The notes under the pieces: generated by a model
Told to the model about the DNA's origin: nothing
Databases searched by the model: none
The model's input: only the letters and a program-made list of their open reading frames with translations
Translations under genes and position numbers: made by a program
Shown here: positions 45,311 to 57,390 of the stretch, piece after piece
Numbering within the stretch: position 1 is the stretch's first letter
Layout: the number at the start of each line of letters is the position of its first letter
DNA from: Kappaphycus alvarezii
Lineage: Eukaryota > Rhodophyta > Florideophyceae > Gigartinales > Solieriaceae
DNA length: 64,000 nucleotides
Assembly: GCA_002205965.3 (NCBI GenBank)
Contig: NADL03000004.1
Location: 558,001-622,000 of the forward strand
Direction of reading: 5' to 3'

Positions 45311-46659
45311 TACAAAAGCACACAGGAGCTTCGATGAGTCTAAATGGAGTAAGTACATAGCAAGATTGCTCAAATCTTGTTCTGAATGCGATATTAGGGA
45401 TTTTGGATTAGCGTATAAGAATCTCTTGGTATCCATACTTCATATTATATCATTGAGAAATGTTTTTATTCTACTATTTAGTCCTATGTTTCATAGATAA
45501 GAGGAAGCGGTACTTAGTTTTTAAATTCTTGTTTCTTTAACGCCTTATAGTGTATAAACATACACATTCCTCCCTCTTTTTTACATAAATTGAACTGGAC
45601 TTCCCCAAGGACCAATAATAGGTCTATATAACCCCGGACCAAGAAGAGTTTCTGTTTGCTTTTTCTTTTTTTCTGATTCAGTTTTTGATAGCTTATAGAT
45701 TGATCCCATTTTCGGTTTGGTGTCGATCATCAATTCAAATTTAATTCCGCTTTTCTCTTTGCAGGAATTGCGTTGGACAGTTTTCTAGAAGGACATTAAC
45801 ATAATGTTTCAGTACTTTTTATACCTCTTTTGGGAGTTTTTCGTTACAATTCTCTTTTTCTCCTTTTGACCTAAATAGGAATTGGTTATCCATTCTTGTC
45901 CTTTCGCACTAACCTGGGGAGCTGCTTATTAGTGCGTATTTATGTCGGGAGCGATGCCCCATATTCACTAGACTCTGCTTCCAAAGGTATTAGCCTGCTT
46001 TCTTGCTTTAGGAGCATACGGCTCGATTTCCAATTGATAATTGGGTTAATATTACGTAGCCAAAATTTACCAAGAATGATTTCACATGCTATCCAATCCG
46101 CTTTGTATGGCCATACATGATTGGTTGCTTAATCAATTCGTATGTTGAGGCTCTTAATACATTGGTCCATTGGAACTAATGTATCATCCCATAGTTCTGC
46201 CTTCAGAATAGTTTTTTTTCTCGTGGAAGTTTCAAAATTTCCGCCCTTTCTTTTGGAAGTACTATCTCGTTACACCAACTATCTAAAAGCACGCTACATG
46301 GGGAATTGGCGGTTTATCTCGTAAAAAACTTCCCCTTAAAGATAATCAGCGCTTGTCTTCTGGACTTCCTTCTGTCTCTAAAGGAGGAGAATACGCATAT
46401 TTTGACTAAATAATCACTCGGGGTATCGAAGTATCTCAAAACGTTTTCGTTGCTTGAAATATTTGCCATTTATGGTTTTTACTATTTTCATGTTTGGTGT
46501 TTTTTTCATTTTTGGAACTTCAATAGAATCTGCTACGGTAAAATAGTCCGGAAATGCGCTGATTTCATTTCGTGGTTGATTTAGTTTGTTATCAAGGGGT
46601 GAGTACTAGATCCCCTGAATGGTAGTCTGAATTTGTGAATACGTGTAATGCAGTTTGTT

Positions 46660-47460
46660 TTACCACACAAAAAGCATAACTTGTGGCCTATACGACGCTT
46701 CTTCTGTACAGGTGATTATATTCGTTGATTTTAGTGTCAAAGTTCCCAATTTGCATGGATGTAGGTCCGTTACTTGAATCCGCCATTTTGTTGTTACAAA
46801 ACCCAAAACTACTGAAATTACTACTGAAAGGCTATCTAATTGTTCAGTTATTCTCATAGCATCATATGAGTTGGAAGGGTCCATTATTTCTACCATTACA
46901 CGAACTCTTGTTTTTAATCCTGATGTATAGAGAAAGATTTGTTCAGGTGCAGACTTCGTAGGGACCTGCAATACCCATCTAGATTGGTTGTACGACTTGA
47001 TTGAAGTCAAATTTCGCATCTGCTTAACATTACTGAAATTTAGTATTGCATTAAGTTCCTTGTTCACAGGTTCAAAATGGTGAAGTAAATTTATTTTAAA
47101 ATCAGAAAACGTGTTAACAGTCACTTGCTGTAGTGATAACAATTCCGATCATTGTATGCCGTCACCAGTGATGTATCTAACAGCATATCTGGTTTAGACT
47201 CGTCGTTTATATCTGGACTCTGGACCCCAAATTAATTCTCTAGACTGTGAAGCCAGCTTCGCACATTTCCCCGTAATAATTCTCCGGGATATCGACTTTT
47301 AGACAACTTCGTGAATGGGCTTTTTTTCGATAAGCTTGAGTAGCCTGATTTATGGTTTGTCTCGCCGAGGCTTTTTGCTGCTGTAATTAATTGATTTGCT
47401 CCTGCATTTGTTGCAGTTGAATGATTGCCTGATGGGAGGTATCCTCCATTACAGTTAGAT
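46660..47460 (-). pseudogene. Relic gypsy gag
   Basis: A 160-codon open stretch (47142-46660) carries the retrotransposon gag core (FSDFKINLLHHFEP, QMRNLTSIKSYNQS and TSGLKTRVRV). Upstream pieces toward 47460 are Gln-rich (IIQLQQMQEQINQLQQ) and would be coiled coil. Zinc knuckles were not found. Confidence 0.65.
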
Positions 47461-47775
47461 TTATAGACGAATGTTTTTGAAAAAATCCAAATTTAGTGTA
47501 AAATAGTCGAATACTCAAGGATTAAAGTTTTTTATGAACTCAAAGCAAAACGGAATCACTCGGTACTAAAATAGTCTAAGTTACTTAAGTATTAGGGGGT
47601 TTCAATTAAGGAAAATCAATGCTGTCTTTTCCTTAATTTAGTGTATCCGAATATAGCCTGTTTAATTTGGAACTCGAAAAATGATGAAAATATCGGCTAT
47701 TCTGATTTAGTCTAAGAAACCACTAAATTAGTCCGTTCGAGCGAACCTGTCATCACTAATTTCCATCACTACGTT

Positions 47776-48760
47776 TTGTCATACACAAGTATCACGACGT
47801 ATTCCGCTTCATGCCAATGTCTACACCACCACCACCCCCAAACCACCACTATCACCACCACCTCCAGCACCTCCCTAGCACCTCCAACACCCCCCCACCA
47901 TCACCAAAAGTGGGAGGAGAATCATTCATACCATGACCGACTCAGCCCCTCCCCCCCTCTCCTCCAGATACCGCTACTTCGGATGAAAAACAAGCTGTGC
48001 CGACGACAAATGAGAACAATCTTACATCAGCATCGAGATACGCATGCGCTTCTGTTCTCGAGCCCAGCCTCGTTAAGACCAAAGAGGCCAGACTCTTTCC
48101 GAATAAGGTCGAGAAAGCGTGGATTATAAACCAACTTGCAGCGGTTTGAAGCTACGGTACAGAAAGGGGAAACTTTAGAAGGACTTTATTTGACAGTTGC
48201 ACGAAATGCAGCCACACAGCACATTACAAATGCATCGATTTTGCATGAGCAGGAGACATGCGGGATGTCATGACGTCGCTTATACATGGGTAAAATTAAG
48301 TCTGCGAGCGTCCTTTATTTCGCTAACGCTGCCATGAAAAAAGCACGAATAGTTCAAACGGATGTTGCAGAAGACGGTGACGACTCCCCATTCGTTGCTA
48401 TTGTTCGCACCTGTGGAAAGCAAGGGATGCTAACCATCTGTAGGATCAAGCTCTGCTTTTTTATCTGCATGAGGCTTCCAAAAAGGCATCATAGTCCTCC
48501 GACGGAACGGAAATGTTGATATGGAGGAAGAAAGAGGCTCGTAAAGGGAAACAAAAGCGTTTACTGAAATGCAGAATATATTAAGAAAGAGTTAGAGAAG
48601 GAAAAGCGAAAAAAAACAAGAGAAGACTGGAAGAGATGCGCGCTGCAGAGCGTCATCACTTTAAAACGGAAACTAAGACCGCAAAGGCCATGGCGCCTAG
48701 CGTAGCCATATCGGCAGAGCAATGTGAGAAATTTGGTGCCTTCGTGGCTCTGTTTGAAAT
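47776..48760 (+). pseudogene. Broken coding remnant beside the Harbinger-like transposase
   Basis: After a (cac/acc)-rich low-complexity start there are plus-strand pieces in shifting frames: EKQAVPTTNENNL, LEPSLVKTKEARLFPNK, a Cys/His patch CTKCSHTAHYKCIDF (48190-48240, zinc-finger or PHD-like in spacing) and a charged helix (KKNKRRLEEMRAAERHH). The order suggests one old gene. Its placement next to a PIF/Harbinger transposase on the opposite strand would suit the accessory ORF such elements carry, but there is no MYB-like domain to confirm it. Confidence 0.3.
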
Positions 48761-49217
48761 GAAGAAAAAACTATCAATACCCGTTCCCCCCATGTCCGGA
48801 CTACCATAAACAAGCGAGCAACCAATAAAACTTGATCCTTAGCTGCTCGCTCCAACAACTGCACCTGGGGCACAAAAGAATTGAAGCGACGGGAATAACA
48901 ACGTCGCAACAAAAACCAGTGAAGCTGATGACTGTCATCAGGTGGAAATGTCAACTTAAGAGCCGTCCTCAGACGGCGGATTGCGTTCTGGTTTCTCATG
49001 ATACCTCTCAATTATTTGGAGCGCAACTCAGCGTCTGTCAAATATACAGTTCGACAGCATTGAAACACTGTAATAAGCAAGAGGGAAAGAGGGAAGAGCT
49101 CCGTGCTAATCGGCCAGGGACCAAAAAAATTCTATACCAATTGTTGATAGACCCAATTCCCCATTCGTTGACCATCCTTTGACTTCTAATATCGCGATTT
49201 TAAACGGTTTGATACGC

Positions 49218-50190
49218 CTAGGATGTACTTTCGTTTTGCCTAAACGGGACGGTAACGTTCCCTTCTCCCGCAAGTACCATATCAGCCATAATATGCTGTC
49301 CGGGGGACAACAATTGTTCCCTGTTTTTGTATACGTCTGAATTTATGTACATATTTTGATTTAACTGTGCTCCTTTGTTGGTTATATCAATGCGAACGAA
49401 TCGTCCAAAAAGATCACATAACACTGGTAGAGAATATCAATGGGATTTTTTAGAAGCACAATATGCCCTTTCTTGGTCTTCCACATCTTGAGTGCGCCAT
49501 CGACGGTTCTTGTTCCCATCCACAAACAAATGAATCGCGGAAAAACTAGAAGCAGCCCTTTCATCAATTGGCGCTCCGATTCCCTTGGCCAACGGAGAAG
49601 AGCAGGAGATGCGGATAAAAGAGCGGAACATAGAGCTGTAATGCTGTGTTTGAAGTAGTTGGAAACAGATCCAGGCGAAATCTCGTATCTTATTGCAATG
49701 TTATCCACTCCTATACTCACTTCGTTTGCACCACTCAAGACGTCAAGGTGAAAGAATAGCAACTCCTGGCTGGATAATATACGTTTTAAGGGTACCGTGA
49801 TGTGGTTATCATCTTTTTCGAAGTAGTTTATAGGACGAAGCTGGGCCTTTTTCGTTATCGTGTGTAACTGGTCAAAGTCTGTTCGGCTCATATGAGTAAT
49901 TTTCTCAAACAGAAGTACGTACGCGTCTTTTTCACGGATATACTTGTAAATATCTGAGAGCTCTCGACGAAAATGGCGTCTTTTTTCCCGTTGATGGCAT
50001 TGCCGCGTCCAGGTTCCGGTGTATCTCTTGAGGATGTCTCAGAATCATATGAGCACTTTCGTTTTGTTTCTGCACTGCCACCGTCAAGATGAAGAGTATG
50101 TTGTACTTGAGAGAGGAACTGCGCGTGCATGGCAAGAGCAGTTGCGACTTCGTCATTTCCGAACATTATGGATATGCTGGATTGCCAATA
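49218..50190 (-). pseudogene. PIF/Harbinger-like DDE transposase, broken
   Basis: Minus-strand pieces fit the DDE_4 type. The N-terminal region (50166-49888) is charged. Then FDQLHTITKK and NIAIRYEISPGSVSNYFKHS, the helix-turn-helix-like segment with the family's V-x-x-Y-x-x-S-x-x-S-V pattern, are followed by SPALLRWP. A frame change gives AIHLFVDGN (first catalytic Asp in the G/V-D-G box), and later PGQHIMADMVLAG (second Asp) followed by VTVPF. The catalytic Glu is not seen. The gene is truncated at its 5' end by the copia LTR that begins at 50192. Confidence 0.6.
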
Positions 50191-50191
50191 G

Positions 50192-50462
50192 TGGGCTTTC
50201 TTACGATGGAAAAAGGAATTACTTTTACATTACTTACCTTTTTCTCTACCAAGGACACTGCTAATAAAGCGTTGGGTCAGACAACTCTAAGCGACCTTCA
50301 CTAGCAAAAAAACAGTTACTTTCCAGCTCAGCTGCGATAGCTTAACGCAGCTATCTTCTCCATAGTAGAATGCATGCGTACATAACATAATCGTCATCCT
50401 CCACTACGGATCAAGAAAATGAACCATCATTATTCATCGTATTTACTCCCCAGCTCATAAAA
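50192..50462 (-). repeat. 3' LTR of the copia element
   Basis: Matches 54748-55038 closely across tgggtcagacaactctaagc, ctgcgatagcttaacgcagc and cgtcatcctccactacggat-like segments. Its outer end has ataaaa where the other copy has ataaca. Confidence 0.8.
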
Positions 50463-50494
50463 TTCCCCCTCGAGGAGACATTTCCATCGCTATG

Positions 50495-50960
50495 TTAAGG
50501 GTTACATTTGAGCATTCTCATCAAACAAACCATCGACGCGAATTTTTGAGTCCCTAAGTTCTTCGTTAATATTTCAGCAACCATTTCGTTGGTACATACA
50601 TAGCATAACTTCACACCACCCTCTCGAACATGATCAGTAACAAAATGATACTTAATACCAATATTTTTGGAGAGCTCAGACAAAAAAGGATTCTAAGCAT
50701 CAACAATACACACCTGGTTATCCTCCCCAATCTTGATACCGAATAAGGCGTTAAATATTCCCTTGTAAACTATCTGTGCCAACATGGGGCAAAACTTCCT
50801 CATCCATAAAACTTCTCTAATACAGTCCCCCAAAGCACCAAATTCTGTTTCTTTCGAGCTCTACAACGGTCCGTCTTTTAGAACGCCAACTTATTGGAAT
50901 ATCAGCGCATATTACACTCATGTCTGAGATAGACTTTCTGTCAGGCTTCTCTTGCCCTCA
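50495..50960 (-). pseudogene. Copia RNase H, C-terminal part
   Basis: IGIKYHFVTDHVREGGV and EMVAEILTKNLG (50660-50540) are the end of a copia RNase H (family pattern I-K-Y-H-F, then A-D-I-L-T-K). The upstream piece includes the region of the family's CIDNQ motif but is broken. Confidence 0.75.
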
Positions 50961-51002
50961 GCCGGCAGCAGAAAATGCGTCTAAATTCTTTTCTCCTCCT
51001 GA

Positions 51003-51981
51003 TTAGTAGCAAATCCCAAGCTCACGGGTTCCCTGAAAGTAGCGGAGGACATGTTTCGCTGCCTTCGATATCTGCTCTGTTGGGTTATGCATAAACCTGC
51101 TCAAGTACCCGATTGCATATGGAATGTCTGGTCTCCCTTCATTTGCCAAATGTAACAATGCGCCAATTAAATGCTTAAAAGGCATTTGATCACTTATCGC
51201 ATCATTCGAATCAGTATTTAAATCTAATGATGGCGGCAGAGTAGTAGATGCGGATTTACAATTCATCATCTGAAAGTGTTCCAAAATATGCTTCACCATG
51301 GGAACATTCTGTAGCTTGATGTAGTTACCTGCATCATGAAATGAAAACCCTAGAAACTTGTCAATATTCTTAGACACGCGAATCTTAAACTTTCTATTAA
51401 AATGCGCAGTTACGTGACAAATAGACTTGTCAGTATAGGACAGCAACAATATATCTTCCACATAGATAGTAAAAATGAAAAAATTTCCCTTATTCTTCTA
51501 GAGGTACACCTTCGAGTCTGCGCCCAAACTGTACCAGAAATTAATTTAGATGCTTTTTCAGCTCCCTTGATTCTTTCTTTAAACCGTACAGGGTTTTCTT
51601 TAACATATATACGAAGTCTTCTTTTACATTCCGCACAAAGACATCTGGCTGGCCCACATAGATTTCTTCTTGTAGCGGAGCATTTAAAAAAGCAATCTTA
51701 ACGTCTATCAAAATTTTCTTCCAGCAAAACAATGCTACCAATGCTAGCATGAGATGCACAGTCGCATATCTAGTAACAAGAGAGAAAAAATACCCATAAT
51801 CTACACCCGCAAATTGCGAGAAACCCTTGGTGACTAACCTTGCCTTATAGCTGGAAAGAATCCCACCCCCGTCTTTTTTAATATTGAATACCCATTTATT
51901 TTTGATCTCTTTCCTTCCAGAAAGTATTTTAGCCATCTGCCAAATCTCTATATCAGTCAATATTTTGAACTCCAAGGTCAC
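51003..51981 (-). pseudogene. Copia reverse transcriptase, active site altered
   Basis: WVFNIKKDGGG, YKARLVTKGFSQ, ILIDVKIAFLNAPLQEEIYV (first catalytic Asp) and YMLKKTLYGLK are followed after a frame break by VEDILLLSYTD, where Y-V-D-D is normal. They continue to KFLGFSFH, RPDIPYAIGYLSRFM and AAKHVLRYFQGT. The Asp-to-Glu change in the pair would cripple polymerisation. Confidence 0.85.
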
Positions 51982-52287
51982 TGACTCCTTCTAGTTTGCA
52001 GAATACAGTCTCTGCATTGCATTTTGATATGTTTCCGGCATTTTATTCGAGCCTAGCTCAGGTTCCAACACTAAAAATGCATGTTCTGGATCTTCGTACC
52101 CAAATCTACAAGGTGGTTTTCCAGCAGTACAACGTGTGCTGCGACGCAATGCAGGATAGTACGTCAAATCAGTAATTGAGATGCCATGATCTTGATGATG
52201 TTGTACGCCTCCAGCTCACGCACAATTATTCAAATCAGGCTCGGCCTGCCTCAAGTTGGAAATACATCCCTCTCTTTCATTTAAATT

Positions 52288-53480
52288 CTACGGCTCCACG
52301 ACCCAATTTTGCTCTCCTTCTCCTTTATCGTCATTAAAAATTACTTTTGGGTCGGACAAGTCAAACTCAACGACGTCATCTATTTTTACGCCTTTCGGAT
52401 CAGAAGTGTAATAGAATATTACATCCTTGCTCTCCACAATGCACTTGTCGCTCAACATCATGACACGGTAAGCTTCACCTCGGCAGAAGCCTACTAGAAC
52501 GCCTTCCTCAGCACGTGTATCAAACTTTCCGTTCCTTTTCTGTGTGAGCTTGTAGACAAACGCCCGACTGCCAAACACTTTAATAAATACCACATTAGGT
52601 CTCCGTCCCCAATGATTTCGTAAGGCGTACTGTTCTTTTTACAGCTGCTTGTAATCAAGCGGTTACGAATGAAGCATGCTGTATCAATCGCCTCTGCCCA
52701 GAGTTCGTGAAGCGGATTTCTCATATTGATTTACAATGTACGGGACATGTCGAGGGGTGTTCTGTTCAGCCGTTCAGAACATCCATTGGACTCTAGCTAG
52801 TAAGCCGTTGTAGTCTCATGCATAATACCGCGCCTGTCTAACTGTTCGGTGAATTCATTGCCGATATACTTTAAGCCACCATCTGCGCGCAGCCACTTCT
52901 CTGCGTTGCGCCCAGTCGACCTCAAAATTTTGGTCTCACTCTTGAACACCCCTTCTATCTAACTAATCATAATAATAACAGCATCTCCCGCCTTACTCTT
53001 GCGATCTAAGAAACATATTAGCGATAACCGCTGTAGGAATCAAGCAGCGTGGCAAAGTACTTTGCCCTCCCTAGTGAACTTTGTTTCATTGGTTCGACAA
53101 CGTCGGTATAAACGCGTTCCAACGCGTTTGCAGCGGATGCGTCCTTGATTAAAACAGACTTTCGTGGTGCTCTAGTAACCTTATCAAGTTCGCGTGAATC
53201 GCACTATCTAGTGTTCTTCACGTCCTTTTCTTTTAGTCCACGGACGTGGGGAATAGAATTTATCAATACAGCGTTACTACATTGACCGAGCCTCTTATGC
53301 CAAAAATTTGCCTTATTGACACGCGACACATGCGCTTGTTCTTGAATTTTGACTTAAATAAATTACCCGTAAAGACCATCCTAGGTCTCTTGCGCAGTTA
53401 GTTTCACAACTTGAGTAGGCATGTGAAAAATATTCATCCACCAACCCTCCCTAGGGTCTTTATCTTACACATCTATAATC
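52288..53480 (-). pseudogene. Copia integrase
   Basis: The GAG-pre-integrase segment ANFWHKRLGQCSNAVL (near 53310) is followed by the core. It includes KWLRADGGLKYIGNEFT (second catalytic Asp, in the position of the family's R-x-D-x-G), GIMHETTTAY and ESNGCSERLNRT (catalytic Glu in SERLNR). The C-terminal part (FGSRAFVYKLTQKRNGKFDT, then GVLVGF) is typical of copia. Stops break the frame near 52790 and elsewhere. Confidence 0.8.
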
Positions 53481-53522
53481 ATCTGGAAGTTCTTCTTCCG
53501 TAGGCATGATACAGAAATTAGG

Positions 53523-54651
53523 TTAAAACACCATCTTTGGAGTGTACAATACGTCCTGTAACTCTACGTTGTGCTTCCCGCCATGCACAAATGTCTCAGC
53601 CAAAACAGAACCACAGCCGAAGGACTTTACAGTTTCGTTGTTGTCAACTTGCATAGTTCCCTGACTTGGATCGTATGTTGCAAAATGAGAGCGGTTATAT
53701 GAAATATGCCTAGTGCAAGCAGAGTTTAGCATCCATTTTCCGGAATTCTTTTTGTCTGCCATTGCCGTGAGTGCTAATGGAAATTTCAGCATTGCCGTGT
53801 ACGAATCTCTTCCCTCACTAGACTCCCCTAGATTACAGTCTTTAGCAATGTGTACCATCTGCCCACACTTAAAAAAATTGTGTTTTTCCTTGTAAACTTT
53901 GGTTCTGTTACTATTCTTACCCCTGTGGTAACATTGTTTGGCAATGTGGCCCTTCTTGGCGCATATGAAGCACGTCCTAGTACACTTTATGGTCTCAGTG
54001 ACCGAGACCTGATGTGTTACAGTATTCAGCTCCTCTAACCGCGTTTGTCGACAATCATTTTTGCAACTGCCTCTTTGAAGTCGCACTTCATGCTCATAAT
54101 CATCTCTGCAGTTACATCGAACTCCTTAGGTAATCTACGAAGCAGTGCACGCTTCAATTAAACTCTTGAAACGTCTTATCCAGCAATTTGCAGCTCACTT
54201 GCTAACCCTAAAATGCGATTAGAATACTCAGCAAAGCCCTCACCTTTTTCAAGAAAAGTGGTCTGCAGCTATATCAGCTTTGCGTCGATGGACGCCTCAG
54301 ATACTACTTGAAACTTGCACTGTAGAGTATCCCCACACCTGACGCGGGCACTGAATCTTTCGCATCATGGCCTTGAAAAAGCAATCGATAGACTTCAGTA
54401 GTAGAGCAAGAGCCAAGTCACGCTTTTGGGGAATGAGATTCACTCAGGACTTCTGCCACGGTGTGCTCTGGGGTTACATCATCTGTAGTATAGCTGGAAT
54501 TAGCAGTTCCTGTTGACCGAGTATCAATTTTCTCAACCTTTTTCCATAGAAAGCTCCGTCATAATACTACCTCCATGTCGTTTGACCATGTGAAGATGTT
54601 ATTGGCTGTCAACGGGGCCTTGAGGAACTTCATAATATCCTTCTCGTCCAT
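53523..54651 (-). pseudogene. Copia gag and protease
   Basis: Starts at an ATG at 54651 (MDEKDIMKFLKAPLTANNIF) and shows broken gag pieces (FDVTAEMIMSMKCDFKEAV near 54110). An intact CCHC zinc knuckle, CFICAKKGHIAKQC, comes next, then a second one with its first Cys replaced (FFKCGQMVHIAKDC). The protease motif WMLNSACTRHIS stands where W-x-x-D-S-G is expected, so its catalytic Asp is Asn. Confidence 0.75.
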
Positions 54652-54747
54652 AGTTATAATAAAGGAAACGGGAATATCACTTGTCTCAGCGTGTGTGTAG
54701 TCAAATCCGAAACTCTCTATACGTCGCGGTGGTCAGTGGCTCGCAAC

Positions 54748-55038
54748 TGGGCCAATAAAATCTTACGATGGAAAAAGGAATAAGTTTTACTTCACTTATA
54801 TCTTTCTCTCCCGAAGACAGAGCTAGCCTTACACTATTAATAAAGAGTTGGGTCAGACAACTCTAAGCGACTTTCACTAACAAAAAAAGAGTTGCTCTCC
54901 AGCTGAGCTGCGATAGCTTAACGCAGCTATCTTCTCCATAGTATAATGCATGTGTACATAACACAATGGTCATCCTCCACTACGGATCAAGAAAATGCAC
55001 CACCATTATTCACCATGTTTCCTCGCCAGCTCATAACA
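54748..55038 (-). repeat. 5' LTR of the copia element
   Basis: Direct copy of 50192-50462, starting TGGGCCAATAA and ending ataaca on the plus strand. Confidence 0.8.
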
Positions 55039-55110
55039 GGTTTTCGGTATTGGACATGTTGTGGTTGACTCGTTCTTTAGTGGGACTTTCTTTTTGCCAT
55101 GTGTTACGCT

Positions 55111-55150
55111 CAATAAGTCGGCCGGGAATGCAATAAGTCGGCCGGGAATG
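55111..55150 (+). repeat. Perfect 20-bp tandem duplication
   Basis: caataagtcggccgggaatg occurs twice, back to back and without mismatch, in otherwise diverged DNA. Confidence 0.9.
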
Positions 55151-55915
55151 TACAGCTATCTGAAATTAAGAAATGAGCCAAAAACGGAGGACTGACTTTA
55201 TTTGTGATTTTCCCTAATCAAAAACCTCTACTGTCAACCTCAAAATGTTTGATAGCTTTCGATGCTATACGAGCACTCGAATGAGGAGGCTTTATGATTT
55301 TATTCCACTTCTGAATTGCTCTTTTCTGAGCAACTAGGCTCGAAAGCTTTTAGTGCTCCTCTTTGCGAAGATGGTCTTATTTTTTCAGTAAAATGAATAT
55401 TTCACTGTGAAATACTCATTTTTTTGATCCCAAATAAAACGCACCTATTGTTAGATATGTGTCAAAGACTTCATTGAGATATAAAAAGCTGAATAGAACC
55501 CGAAATTATCGAGGAAACCCTGCACGTGGATACGAGAGCATTTGTGATCCTCCCACAGCTGTTTTCCAGGCTTCTCACCACCACAGGTTGAGCACTTCTG
55601 AAAGGAAAAGTTGTCTTCGGGTTTGAAAGGGTGACCGGGTTAGTGCTTTTCCTACTCGCTCTAAGCTTCTAAAAATCAGACTGATTCGCCAGTCGCACTA
55701 CAGTACTGTTGAAAGTCTCGCTGTATTTTATGTGGGATCCAGAATGGATCTGCAGTTGGTCAACTGGTTTTTTATTTAAAGTAAAACTCGGTTTCGGAGA
55801 GGTTACGGGGGTTGAAGGCTCAACAGGAGCTATTTCACAGTTATTCAAGTTTATAAATAGGTTACAGACCGTTGGGGATGCTGCCAATTCGTAGTAGATC
55901 AGTAGTGTAACTTAC

Positions 55916-56442
55916 ACTCGGTCCGGTTATTGGGAACAATAGTTGAATAAAAGATAAAGGAACAAAGGTTCGAGAACGCTTTGGACTGTAGGTTGGAAGG
56001 CTCCGGTGTTTAGCGGTGGTCATGCTTTAGTTGTCTTTTTCCAAATGAGGCTAGAACGACAAGGAAAAATTACTTTGTACATATTCAAGCTCTCCCTTTT
56101 TGAGATAAATCCACTCTTAAAGATACTATATACAAAGGCTTTCTACAAAACCTGCACAGAAGGTACCAAGCATAATAATTTTTTTTGCCTTCACTATCCC
56201 TTTTCTCCTGCCTTTTGCCACAGAATCCCGCGCCTAATTCCCTTTACTACTTCAATAGATGCCAAATTAGTTTCTATGTAGGCCATAGAATATCTAGCGT
56301 GTGTATAAAACAGGGAAAAACGCTTTGAAGCCTGACTCCGGTAATAATTTCTAGAACAAGCTTAACCAAAAAGCTCAATAAATGATATCAGGCTGTAGAA
56401 TGTTCAAAATAGAAGCCTTAAACTAAGGCGAGATGCGACACA
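55916..56442 (+). repeat. LTR-like repeat, copy 2
   Basis: Diverged direct copy of 42577-43039 with insertions. It shares the TGTAACTTAC start, the gtgtataaaacaggg TATA region, the ctcaataaatgatatcag segment and the GACACA end. No matched internal coding region could be assigned to it. Confidence 0.55.
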
Positions 56443-57340
56443 ATCCCGCGTCCAAGATTGATGTTTAGGCTTATTTGCAATTGGAATAAATGTACTCGAA
56501 GATACATTTGAGGATGTGGATTCATCTTTTTGGCACTTGGGAAATCTGGGATACTGAATGCACAAACTGCATATATTCACCAGAATTTATCTATAGTTGC
56601 CTCTTTGTTTGAGAGAAAATGAACAATTGGAGGGATTTCACTCAGATCCGAAGAACTCAAATGGAAGAAGACTCAATAAGCCTACTGGTTTACAATTCCT
56701 AAACTGTTTTCGGCACATACTTTTAAAAGGGTATCTCACAGGAGAAAGGTTTAATGGATCATAATTGTTGGCTGCGGAAATAGTATTTGACTCATTTAAT
56801 AATGAAGCTACCATCAAGGAACTTAAATACTTTTCCATATTGATAGTTGAAAATCAATCTGAGTAATCCTTTAGAAAAGGATAGCTAGTTTTGGCATGGG
56901 AATGATTACAGTGTATTTTTTTGATGTCCTAGGCGTTGCAAAATTTTAAATTATGGTAGTATCTGGGGAAAATGTATAGGTTTCAGCTGAGATCGACAAT
57001 GTGGCAACTGTTCAAACGTCCTGTCCTTAGAATTAGCGATCGGAATAGCGAATTACACAAAAATTTGTTACGAAAATATCTGTGCACGATGCTTGAAGAA
57101 CCATTTGTTGTGTGAAAAGCTTCTTTTTCCCCCAAGAAATCCGGGAATTTTTTTGCAAAGTTTTCAATGGCTTTCTCTTTAATAAAACGGACAGTAAAGG
57201 CCACACATAATTCTATGATTCCGTATTTTGCTTTATTTCTTAACCTTTATTCTCTTTCGTTGTGATCCGTGAGTAGTGTAAGTCCAAGGCGGAGCAAAAA
57301 TTTCATATTCGTACCCATGAGTATATAGCGCGAAACCTGT
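56443..57340. other. AT-rich stretch without a recognised gene
   Basis: Short frames only (for example 57204-56983 minus, starting MAFTVRFIKEKAIENFAKKF). No motif seen. Confidence 0.35.
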
Positions 57341-57390
57341 TTCTCTGCCTGTACAGCCCGACACAGGCTGCTCCCTGTCCAACGCCCGGG

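Larger units (their letters stand above)
43060..47460 (-). mobile_element. Old Ty3/gypsy relic, internal region
   Basis: Minus-strand translation, riddled with stops, still shows gypsy domains in order. Gag (47460-46660) has FSDFKINLLHHFEPVNKELN and IFLYTSGLKTRVRVMVE. The RT connection near 45120-44880 has VAQLGHIV, GIKVDKKNIESINN, SYYQKILENFSMIAAPL and EEQSAFNNLK. The integrase has YLYCGPRGFRKPL, YIRRYFWPFVKQ, LEELFIDFLF and FLRTTIFDRDARFTSNF (43860-43805). It is far more AT-rich and decayed than the gypsy at 20.9-28.1 kb and clearly from another lineage or age. Its LTRs are not certain: the repeat at 42577-43039 lies on the correct side, but its promoter signals point the other way. Confidence 0.7.
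50192..55038 (-). mobile_element. Ty1/copia retrotransposon, inactive
   Basis: Two LTRs of 271 and 291 bp enclose gag, protease, integrase, RT and RNase H in copia order on the minus strand, about 4.85 kb in all. Many stops and frame changes are present, along with mutated residues in protease and RT. The pentamers outside the LTRs do not match (aatag and ggttt), so either the target duplication has decayed or an end is misplaced. The element sits directly against a truncated Harbinger-like transposase, suggesting it inserted into that gene. Confidence 0.85.
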
